Made by a program: the position numbers and the translations under genes. The notes under the pieces were generated by a model. It was not told the origin of the DNA. It worked only from the letters and a program-made list of their open reading frames with translations, and searched no databases. Of a stretch of DNA of 64,000 bases, positions 47,363 through 55,026 are shown piece after piece. The DNA comes from Terriglobia bacterium (GTDB lineage: Bacteria; Acidobacteriota; Terriglobia; Bryobacterales; Bryobacteraceae), in contig JAIQFE010000023.1 of NCBI GenBank assembly GCA_020073445.1, positions 62,001-126,000 on the forward strand, given 5' to 3'. The first letter of the stretch is position 1. The number at the start of each line of letters is the position of its first letter.

Positions 47363-47773
47363 CTACTTGGTCTCGGCCGACTCGTTGGACGATCCCGCGA
47401 ACAGCCGCTTCCCATCGGTAAAGGTAACGCTCGACACATTCGCCGTGGCCGACCCGTTGCGCGCCTGCCAGCCGTCGACTACCAGGACGGTGCCCGCCGG
47501 AAGGTCGGTCTTCTTCCAGCCGCGACGGATCAACGCATTGGCGGCTCCGGTTTCGAGCGCCCAGTTCACCACCTTGCCGTCTTTCTCGACGTCCAGATAG
47601 ATCCAGGAATGCGGGTTGGAAAACTTCATCTCCGTGACCTTGCCGGTCAGTTTGACCGGCTTGTTCACGTCGAACTCCGCTGTGAACGAGTGGTGTGCCG
47701 AGACCGTCCCCGCCGTCATGGTCACAAAAAACGTAATCATGCCGAGGACTCCACTCAACTTCCCGATTGTCAT
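47363..47773 (-). CDS. DUF6152-family periplasmic protein
   Basis: A 136-residue secreted protein. The signal peptide ends near AGTVSAHHSF, and AHHSFTAEFDVNKPVKLTGK then VTEMKFSNPHSWIYLDV is the diagnostic DUF6152 opening, with two adjacent His directly after cleavage. Family members lie near copper- or dehydrogenase-related genes in Acidobacteria and Proteobacteria; their role is unknown. It lies 4 bp after the duplicated-domain gene and is probably in its operon. Confidence 0.85.
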   Translation of the reverse strand: MTIGKLSGVLGMITFFVTMTAGTVSAHHSFTAEFDVNKPVKLTGKVTEMKFSNPHSWIYLDVEKDGKVVNWALETGAANALIRRGWKKTDLPAGTVLVVDGWQARNGSATANVSSVTFTDGKRLFAGSSNESAETK

Positions 47774-47777
47774 CGCT

Positions 47778-49310
47778 CTATTTCTCCTTCTTCTGCTTTG
47801 CCCGATATTCGTCTCTTACATCTTTGAGATGCTGCAGATCCCCGTTGTCTTCATGGCAGGCGACCTCCAACAGCTCGTCGTTTGCCCGGTTCAGCGGAAT
47901 CTCGATGGTCCACGGCTTGGTATAGGCGATCGGATCCGTCACCGTGGCTCGATAGGTGATCTTCCCATCGGCGGTTGGAATGAATCGCTCGACGATGTGT
48001 TCGGCGTGGGTCACCACGTCTCCGACCTCATTCAACCATGTCTTGCCGTTCATATTGGTGGTGTCAACCACCAGGACATCGCCTTCCCAGTGGCCCACCG
48101 AATCGCCCTGCCACAACCGGATGTTGTCCGGAATGTGCGCGCGTCCATCTAAGGGAACGATACGCCAGGACATCCGCTCGAACAGCATCACCACGTATCC
48201 GGGCGGCTGCAGGATCTGCATCGGAGAAGGCACGTACATCGACCGCGGAACCCCGGCCACGAAACAGTGCGCCGTCGGATCGTCGTATCCGCGATAAACT
48301 TCCTCCCGGTTGATGCGCTCCGCCCTGGCCCAGGGCTGATAGGGAAGCGTCCGATCCGGTGGATCGATAATCACACCCCGGGTGCTGGGCGTGAGGCGCA
48401 ATTCCGACCGGCGCTGTTCGAGCCCGTAATTCGCGCCTCCGGCATTCGACTGGTAGTAACCCGTCAGGTCCGGCTTCCCATCCGCTGTGCGCCGAAGATC
48501 CGTGCCCGTCTTCACCTCGGGAAGGCGCCCGCTCGGCGGCATCACTGCCGGTTTGCCTAGAGGCGAGGGAGGCGCACCCGGATTCGGGTACCACGTGCGA
48601 GGATCGCGCTCGAACAAGCCGCTGGCTTCCTCCGCTTCCGCCTGGCACTGGTATTCCAGGAGCCGCTTCATGTTTTTCTGCCGCGCCAGCGGCACGCTGA
48701 TCTTCCACGATTTCGTGAAGACCTTGGGATCCTGAATGGTGGCTTCGTACTGGATGGTATCGGCGTCGAGCATCGTGTACCGCTCGGTCACGTTCATCGC
48801 ATCGCTATGGAAGTTGCCGGCCAGGTCGAACCACGTTTTATCGTTCTGGCCCTTGACCTCCACCACCAGCGTGTTGCCGTCCCAGTGGCCTCGCGAATCG
48901 CCCATCCAGGAATCGATCCCCTCGTGCGGCGCTGTCTTTCCGTTGGTGTAGATCAGCCGGTAAACCTGGGACCACTGGAACGTAATCGCCACGTGCTCGG
49001 CGGTTTGGAATATCTGGAACGGATACTCCATGTACATGATCCGCGGGACGCCTGGGAAGTAGCATTTCCCCAGCGGATCGGCCGTCAGCCGGTTGGTGAA
49101 ATTCTGCTGCCTCTTCGTGGCTGCCGAGGGTTGATAGGGAATGGTGCCGCCGTCGACGACGTCCTTCAGATCGGCGGCCGCTTTGCCGCGGGCCTGCCAG
49201 ATCCCTTGGAAGTTGGGCTTGCCGTCGGCCGTCCGCGGCAGCTGGATTTGCTGGGCGGACAGGACAACGGCGGACAATGCGAAGAGCGCCTTCATGGACC
49301 AGGTGAACAT
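47778..49310 (-). CDS. Secreted protein made of a tandem-duplicated ~220-residue domain
   Basis: A 510-residue protein from the ATG at 49308-49310, chosen because GAGGC lies 9 bases ahead and a signal peptide follows (MKALFALSAVVLSAQ a few residues in). The two halves repeat the same steps: RTADGKPNFQGIWQA / RTADGKPDLTGYYQS, CYFPGVPRIMY / CFVAGVPRSMY, WMGDSRGHWDGNTLVVEVKG / WQGDSVGHWEGDVLVVDTTN and a final strand YEATIQDPKVFTKSWKISVP / YRATVTDPIAYTKPWTIEIP. Single-copy versions are frequent acidobacterial secreted proteins near DUF6152 genes. Function unknown. Confidence 0.82.
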   Translation of the reverse strand: MFTWSMKALFALSAVVLSAQQIQLPRTADGKPNFQGIWQARGKAAADLKDVVDGGTIPYQPSAATKRQQNFTNRLTADPLGKCYFPGVPRIMYMEYPFQIFQTAEHVAITFQWSQVYRLIYTNGKTAPHEGIDSWMGDSRGHWDGNTLVVEVKGQNDKTWFDLAGNFHSDAMNVTERYTMLDADTIQYEATIQDPKVFTKSWKISVPLARQKNMKRLLEYQCQAEAEEASGLFERDPRTWYPNPGAPPSPLGKPAVMPPSGRLPEVKTGTDLRRTADGKPDLTGYYQSNAGGANYGLEQRRSELRLTPSTRGVIIDPPDRTLPYQPWARAERINREEVYRGYDDPTAHCFVAGVPRSMYVPSPMQILQPPGYVVMLFERMSWRIVPLDGRAHIPDNIRLWQGDSVGHWEGDVLVVDTTNMNGKTWLNEVGDVVTHAEHIVERFIPTADGKITYRATVTDPIAYTKPWTIEIPLNRANDELLEVACHEDNGDLQHLKDVRDEYRAKQKKEK

Positions 49311-49396
49311 GTGGAATCGCCTCAGTTTGCGCGCCAGTTCCAGCAGGGAAGCGCTTTGGTCAAGCAATTACGATGATACACGACGCGCCGCGGGGA

Positions 49397-49433
49397 GCGG
49401 GCCTGAGCCCGCAAGCGGCGCTTCAGCGCCGCT
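49397..49433. terminator. Two back-to-back GC hairpins
   Basis: GCGGGC/GCCCGC (49397-49402 and 49407-49412, loop CTGA) is followed directly by AGCGGCGC/GCGCCGCT (49414-49421 and 49426-49433, loop TTCA); both stems are perfect. They end 5 bases from the stop of the leftward GGDEF-EAL gene and may terminate its transcript. The same arrangement is also typical of dispersed intergenic repeats. Confidence 0.6.
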
Positions 49434-49437
49434 ACGC

Positions 49438-51885
49438 CTACATCCGAATCGCGGGGACTTCCGTATCCCCCTGCAACGCCGCCCCCAGTCGAGCTAACTC
49501 CGGCGTAAGCTGGCGGAATGCGATCTCCACGTTACTCGCCGGCTGCGGCCTATGGATCAGGTAACCCTGCACGAGATCGCATCCCGCAGCGCCCAAAGCT
49601 TCCAACTGGTTTTCGGTTTCCACGCCCTCGGCGATCACCGTCAGCCCCAGGCCGTGAGCCAATTCCACAATCGCGCGAATCAGCGGCAAGGTGCACTCCG
49701 AACGACTCGTGATCCCGTGGACAAACGACTGATCGATCTTCACGCGGCTCACCGGCAGCTTCTGCAAGTAGGAAAGCGACGAGTAGCCCGTACCGAAGTC
49801 GTCGATCGCCACCGAAACTCCCAGTTCGCGAAGAGCCTGCAACCGATGCATACAGTTCTCGAGGTCATACATCAGCGCGGTTTCCGTTAACTCCAGCTCC
49901 AGGCAGTCGGGACTCAGTCCGCTCCTCTCAAGCGCCGCGTGCACGCCTTCCATGAAGCCTGTCTGCCCCAGTTGCCGGGCGGAAATGTTGACGGCAATGC
50001 GGCCGACAGGAAATCCAGCCTTGACCCAAGCCGCCGTTTGACGGCAAGCCTGCTCCAAAGCCCACGCGCCGATGGGAACGATCAGCCCGCTCTCCTCAGC
50101 CACCGGAACAAACGTTGCCGGAAGAACCTGGCCGAGCTCCGGATTGTTCCAGCGCAGCAGCGCCTCAGCCCCGGTCAGACGCCGATCGAGATCGGTCTGC
50201 GCCTGATAGTAAAGTTCGAACTCGCCGTTCTCCACGGCGCTCTCCAGAGCCTTTTCCACCGACATCCGCCGCAGCAAAGTGTCCCCCAGCTCGGGCACGT
50301 AGGTCTGCCAGCCATTCTTGCCGCGCCCTTTGGCGTGGTACATGGCCAGGTCGGCATTTCGCAGCAGCGTCGCGGGATCTTCACCATGGTCCGGATAAAT
50401 ACTCAGTCCGATGCTCGCGGATACCGTGATCTGGTGATCCAGAATGGTCAGCGGCGCACGCAGCGCCTCGCCGATCCGTCGCAGCACGTGCTCCGCACCC
50501 TCCACGCCCTCCACGGGATAAAGGAGCACGGTAAACTCGTCGCCTCCCATTCGCGAGAGCGTGTCGCTCTTCCGCAGGCAAGCGTTGATCCGCTTCGCCA
50601 CTTCGAGCAACAAGGCGTCGCCCACGCGATGACCCATCAGGTCGTTCACCTGCTTGAAGCGATCCAGATCGATCAACAAAACCGCCAGCATGTCCTTGTA
50701 GCGATGAGCGCGCAGAATCGCCTGCTCCAGGCGGTCCTGGAACAAACGCCGGTTGGGAAGATCCGTGAGCGGATCGCGCATCGCTTGCAGCGCCAGCTGC
50801 TCATACATCGCGCGGTGCTGGATGACGATTTCCGCCAGCTTGGCGAAGCCTTCTAGCAGTCCGGTTTGGACCTCCCCCGCCGGAGTGTCCTTGTCCAGGT
50901 ACACGTCCACGCAGCCGATTTGCTTCCCCATGCTGGATAGGACATCGCGAGACCAGCAGTCGGCAAAGCCGAAAGCCAGCGCCTGGCTCCGGCGGACGGC
51001 TGGGTCCACGGAACGCACGGCGCCTCCGCGCGGATATGCGGATTCCAGCAGCAACGAGGGCAATCCCGGTCCCACCACGTCGCTGAGGAGGCCCTCCTGA
51101 ATGACGGAGAAACAGGCTACCGATCCGGGAAGCTGCTTCTGGGTGACCGAACACAGCACTTGCAGGATCGCGAGCAGCGGCTCGTTGCGCCCGGCCATCT
51201 CGAGAATCCGCCCCCGTTCCCGCTCCAACTGCTCGGCGCGACTCTGCAGACCGATCAGTTTCCGCTGCTTACGGCGGCTCCAGATCAGCGTACCGACAAA
51301 TAAGATGGTGGCGGTGGCCAGCGAGCCAAGCTCGGCGACGGCTTCCCTCAAGCCTGTATTGACCGTCGCCTGCTGCTGTCCGAACAAATCGGCGAGGCTC
51401 AGCTCTATCGCCTGCATGTTCGCTTCGGCATGCTCGAACGCCGCGCTGGAAGGACCGTCCTCCAACGCGCGCGCTTCTCCTAGCTTCCCTTCCAGGGCCA
51501 GGGATGTCACTCTATCTCGAACCGTCGCGTAGGAGCTCCAGTCGTTCTGCCAGGCAGCCACCTTCTCCCGCATGCCTTCGGAGGGGTTGAGGTCGATCAG
51601 CTTCTGGAAATGTACGGAGATGCGCCGATCCGTGGCGCGAGCCTCCGCGACGTGAACGCTGCGTCCGCCGGAATCTTCCGCGGCGAGAACGTCCAGGACC
51701 GCCCGCCGACTGCGCTGGGCCTCCTGTTGAATACCGCGCAGCGCGTTGGTGCCGGTGGTCCCCAGGGAAACAAGCATTCGCACTGCCGCCAGGGCCCGGT
51801 GCAGGCTAACTCCCGCTCCCGCAACACCTGCCGTGGCGCCAAGCCCGAGCAGGGCCAACAAGAAATCTCTGCGAAGCCGCTTCAT
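49438..51885 (-). CDS. GGDEF-EAL cyclic-di-GMP turnover protein
   Basis: An 815-residue membrane protein. Residues 6-38 and 187-203 are membrane spans enclosing a helical periplasmic domain of the four-helix-bundle chemoreceptor type. A GAF-like region (about 230-360) follows. The diguanylate cyclase domain keeps GGDEF (447-451) and an inhibitory-site RxxD (438-441), and the phosphodiesterase domain keeps EAL (574-576) plus DDFGTGYSSL and further conserved acids. It may both make and destroy c-di-GMP, with the balance set by the sensor domains. Confidence 0.94.
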   Translation of the reverse strand: MKRLRRDFLLALLGLGATAGVAGAGVSLHRALAAVRMLVSLGTTGTNALRGIQQEAQRSRRAVLDVLAAEDSGGRSVHVAEARATDRRISVHFQKLIDLNPSEGMREKVAAWQNDWSSYATVRDRVTSLALEGKLGEARALEDGPSSAAFEHAEANMQAIELSLADLFGQQQATVNTGLREAVAELGSLATATILFVGTLIWSRRKQRKLIGLQSRAEQLERERGRILEMAGRNEPLLAILQVLCSVTQKQLPGSVACFSVIQEGLLSDVVGPGLPSLLLESAYPRGGAVRSVDPAVRRSQALAFGFADCWSRDVLSSMGKQIGCVDVYLDKDTPAGEVQTGLLEGFAKLAEIVIQHRAMYEQLALQAMRDPLTDLPNRRLFQDRLEQAILRAHRYKDMLAVLLIDLDRFKQVNDLMGHRVGDALLLEVAKRINACLRKSDTLSRMGGDEFTVLLYPVEGVEGAEHVLRRIGEALRAPLTILDHQITVSASIGLSIYPDHGEDPATLLRNADLAMYHAKGRGKNGWQTYVPELGDTLLRRMSVEKALESAVENGEFELYYQAQTDLDRRLTGAEALLRWNNPELGQVLPATFVPVAEESGLIVPIGAWALEQACRQTAAWVKAGFPVGRIAVNISARQLGQTGFMEGVHAALERSGLSPDCLELELTETALMYDLENCMHRLQALRELGVSVAIDDFGTGYSSLSYLQKLPVSRVKIDQSFVHGITSRSECTLPLIRAIVELAHGLGLTVIAEGVETENQLEALGAAGCDLVQGYLIHRPQPASNVEIAFRQLTPELARLGAALQGDTEVPAIRM

Positions 51886-51983
51886 TCGAAAGCTGGAGGT
51901 ACTCCCTTGGTTATCGGCCGGAGTAAGGTGATTCCATTAGCCCTTCCGGACGGGATACCAATCCTCCGACCAGCCCGCTAGCC

Positions 51984-52010
51984 AGCCCCGCCCGTGAAAG
52001 GGCGGGGGCT
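51984..52010. repeat. Strong GC hairpin, possible transposon-end or REP relic
   Basis: AGCCCCGCCC (51984-51993), loop GTGAAA, and GGGCGGGGGCT (52000-52010) form a 10-bp stem with one bulged G. It directly precedes the surviving part of a broken hicB gene. Hairpins of this sort end IS200/IS605-type elements and REP units, but no transposase or second end is visible here. Confidence 0.45.
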
Positions 52011-52025
52011 CGATCTCGATCTTCA

Positions 52026-52172
52026 GGCTGCGTCGCGGCCGCCGCGACGTTGGAGGAAACGCGTGAAGTTATGCGCGAGGCAATCGAGTTCCACATCGAA
52101 GGGATGCGGATCGACGGCGACGCTATTCCCGAACCAACGCCTCACATCGAACAAATAGAAGTTTCTGCATAG
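52026..52172 (+). pseudogene. hicB: HicB-like antitoxin, C-terminal fragment
   Basis: In frame from 52026: GCVAAAATLEETREVMREAI, then EFHIEGMRIDGDAIPEPTPH, ending EQIEVSA at the stop 52170-52172. This is the standard HicB C-terminal half (GCVA-x-G-x-T-x-EE...EAIEFHLEGLR-x-DG-x-PIPEP). In intact genes DLPGC precedes it. Here GATCTTCAGGCTGC has one base fewer than GATCTTCCAGGCTGC would need, and no HicB start or hicA toxin is upstream. It is a decayed fragment. Confidence 0.75.
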
Positions 52173-52310
52173 TCGCACATTGGTCCGACGCATTTGGCGC
52201 GTTCCGATACCATAAGATTGGCGGTTTAATAAGGATCGCGTAAAGTCCGGAGTGTGCCGAATTTGCAATAGGGCGACTAGGACCGGGCATCGACGTGTGG
52301 CGAGGAATGA

Positions 52311-54626
52311 TTGTACGACTTTAAGAAACTTTCGCCGGCGGACTTTGAAGACCTGACACGAGATTTGCTGCAGCAGTCTATGGGCGTCCGGCTGGAAGCC
52401 TTTAAGACTGGGCGCGACCAGGGGATCGATTTGCGGTATGCGGCACCCCCTAATCACTCGATCATCGTCCAGTGCAAGCACTTCGCCGGCTCGACCGTGG
52501 CAAAACTTGTCCGCGAGATCCATATCAAAGAATTGCCAAAAGTAACGCGCTTAAATCCTAACCGTTACATCCTGGTCACGTCGCTACCTCTGAACCCCGC
52601 CGATAAGGACAAAATCAAGGCCGCGCTCAACCCCTACATACAAACGACTCACGACATTCTCGGCTCCGAGGACCTGAACAACCTGCTAGGGCGTCATCCC
52701 GAAATCGAGACCCAGCATTTCAAACTGTGGATGAGTAGTACCGCGGTATTACAACGCGTACTCCACAATGCTGAACAGGTTCAGACCGAATTCGACGTCG
52801 AGCGCGTTCGACGTGCGGTTCCTCTCTACGTCCAGACCGGAAACTACTCGCGCGCGATGAAAATTCTAGAAGAGCACAAAGTGGTAATCATTTCCGGCGT
52901 GCCCGGCGTCGGCAAAACTACACTCGCCGACATGCTACTCTTCGCGCACCTAGAATCGTCCTACCGTCCTATTGTCGTCAAGTCAGAGATTTCCGAGGGA
53001 AGGAAACTCTTTAATGACGAGCTTCGCCAGATCTTCTATTTTGATGACTTTTTAGGCGAAACCTTTCTTGGCAAACGCTTCGACTTCTTAGCAAAGAAGG
53101 AAGACTCTTCGATTCTCGATTTCGTGGGAATTATCTCCCGCTCCAAGCACGCTAGGCTTGTGCTGACGACGAGAGAGCATATCCTGCAGCACGCGTTTCA
53201 GATCTCGGAGCACTTTCAACGCCAGAGAGGAGGTCTCGCCGACCATCGTTGCATTCTTCAGCTGGGCGACTACACGCTGCTCGAGCGAGGAAGAATTCTC
53301 TATAACCACATCTACTTCAGCGATCTGACCGCCGGCTATAAAAAAGAACTCCTCAGAGACGAATTCTACATGCGGATTCTGGAACACCGAAATTTTAACC
53401 CGCGCCTAGTCGAGTGGCTGTCTCGGTTAACCAACGTAAAACAATTGCCAGCCGCAGGGTATCAGGAGGAAGTCGAACGGGTGCTGGAGAACCCGGAACA
53501 GCTTTGGCGTATTGCGTTTGAACAGCAGATTTCAGAGGCTTCTCGAAGCCTCCTTCTCGCACTCTACTCGCTGGGTGGGGAGGCACATCTAGATAGGCTC
53601 GAAGAAGCGTGGAAGCCGCTGCACCAGTACCGGGCAGACAAATATAACTGGATGAGAGCACCGGAAGACTGGCGGCGATCGCTCCAGGATTTAGAAGGGG
53701 GCTTCCTGCTGTTCAAAAATCAGCATGCTTCCTTCGTCAATCCTTCCGTTAAAGACTTCCTCGATACGACCCTCACCTGCGATGCGGAGCATCTGGACGA
53801 CCTACTGTCGGCGGCTTGTCTTTTCGAGCAGATTGTCAACGTCTGGTCCTTGGCCAAGTCTGAGAAGGGCACCCCGATTCGATCGCGCCTTCAGCAATCC
53901 CCTGAACGGCTGACGGCCGCGATCAGTCAGAATCTGCAAGGGCCACACGAACAAAAGATCAACTTCGGAAAGGGAATCGTCGGGACTCGCGAGCGGGACG
54001 TTAGACCAGAAGTAAGACTCCGAACGATGGTTTCTATCGCGGACTATACCAGATCACCTGCCGCCTTGGAATCCGTCCGGAACTACACAAGAAACGTCAT
54101 TGAGTTTTGGTCAGACAACGAGCCCGATTTCGAAGCCGCTTTTGATATTCTGCGGGCCCTCGACCGAGCCAAGTGGAGCCGACTAGTAAATCTCGACCTG
54201 CACGAACCCCTCAAGGCGGCTATCCTGAGCGAATTGGAGGAAGGGCCGCAAAGTGGAGAACTCTTCGCAGTCGCGGAGTATGCGGACGACAAAAACTCTC
54301 GGTGGGCAGATCAGGACCAGCAGGTACTGGTCCAGAGTTTCGAGATCTACCTTGAAAGCGAGTTTGATAAAGAATTTGCGGACCGCAGCTCAGATCCAGG
54401 AGACCTTCAGACATTTTCAGAAACCCTGGAAGCGATTGCCAATTGGTGTCACATGAATGCGGACCTGTACCTAAGCCAGATTTCTGAGCACATCAATGAG
54501 CTGACACGGACGGAAGAGGGCGATGATCGCCCAGTACGACGCTGGGAAGGATCTAGCCAGCCAATTCCGGTGATCAGCCAGGAAGCAGAAGTAAGAAGAC
54601 TATTTGACGGTCTTCCGCGCAACTGA
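52311..54626 (+). CDS. Mrr-like restriction nuclease fused to a STAND-type NTPase (nSTAND3-like)
   Basis: A 771-residue protein from the TTG at 52311 with GAGGA four bases ahead. N-terminal residues 5-120 are an Mrr-type PD-(D/E)xK nuclease domain: DFEDLTRDLLQ, active-site Asp40 (GRDQGID), and Gln54-x-Lys56 (IIVQCKHF). Residues about 160-320 form a P-loop NTPase: Walker A GVPGVGKTT (196-204), Walker B IFYFDD (245-246) and the sensor strand ARLVLTTRE. The remaining 450 residues are helical with no evident repeats. The layout is that of single-gene STAND antiviral proteins, where the NTPase part senses a phage component and releases the nuclease. The composition is more AT-rich than neighbours. 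Confidence 0.8.
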   Translation: MYDFKKLSPADFEDLTRDLLQQSMGVRLEAFKTGRDQGIDLRYAAPPNHSIIVQCKHFAGSTVAKLVREIHIKELPKVTRLNPNRYILVTSLPLNPADKDKIKAALNPYIQTTHDILGSEDLNNLLGRHPEIETQHFKLWMSSTAVLQRVLHNAEQVQTEFDVERVRRAVPLYVQTGNYSRAMKILEEHKVVIISGVPGVGKTTLADMLLFAHLESSYRPIVVKSEISEGRKLFNDELRQIFYFDDFLGETFLGKRFDFLAKKEDSSILDFVGIISRSKHARLVLTTREHILQHAFQISEHFQRQRGGLADHRCILQLGDYTLLERGRILYNHIYFSDLTAGYKKELLRDEFYMRILEHRNFNPRLVEWLSRLTNVKQLPAAGYQEEVERVLENPEQLWRIAFEQQISEASRSLLLALYSLGGEAHLDRLEEAWKPLHQYRADKYNWMRAPEDWRRSLQDLEGGFLLFKNQHASFVNPSVKDFLDTTLTCDAEHLDDLLSAACLFEQIVNVWSLAKSEKGTPIRSRLQQSPERLTAAISQNLQGPHEQKINFGKGIVGTRERDVRPEVRLRTMVSIADYTRSPAALESVRNYTRNVIEFWSDNEPDFEAAFDILRALDRAKWSRLVNLDLHEPLKAAILSELEEGPQSGELFAVAEYADDKNSRWADQDQQVLVQSFEIYLESEFDKEFADRSSDPGDLQTFSETLEAIANWCHMNADLYLSQISEHINELTRTEEGDDRPVRRWEGSSQPIPVISQEAEVRRLFDGLPRN

Positions 54627-55026
54627 AGACGGTCTTTGTCCTTTGCTCGACCAACTTCCCACCTGACTGAGAAGCGGCGCCCCTACAAAGCCGGCGCGCG
54701 CGACCGTTCCCAATCTCCAAGCAACTCTCTTCCCGATTTTTTCCACCACTTGCGCCCCTCACCGCTCGCGCTCCCACCGCTCCCGGCCCTAAACTTCGAA
54801 CTGAACCCCGCGATTCGGACGAGGCATTGCCTCGCCCCTCGGGCTCCGACCAATCAAAGGAGGCATTTTAATCCGCGTGCGAAACCCACTCCAAAACCGC
54901 CTCCCTTTGTTTTCAACACCTTCCTGGGTTCGTTTTGTCACCACGCGATTCACCCCGCCAAGGAATAAAGTCCGCGAGGTTGACGGACAGTGTCATGATT
55001 CTGTTAAACTTGACCGAGATATTGGT
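54627..55026. other. Intergenic region upstream of the lytic transglycosylase
   Basis: 400 bp with no supported gene. A candidate promoter is TTGACG (54980-54985), 17 bases, then GTTAAA (55003-55008), placing transcription just ahead of the ATG at 55027. The match to a sigma-70 -10 is partial. A 110-residue Pro/Arg-rich frame at 54636-54968 has coding-unlike composition and was not accepted. Confidence 0.4.

Noticed and set aside
54636-54968. 110-codon frame between the STAND gene and the transglycosylase gene
   Set aside because: Pro/Arg/His-rich with no family pattern, and a credible promoter for the next gene lies directly downstream of it.
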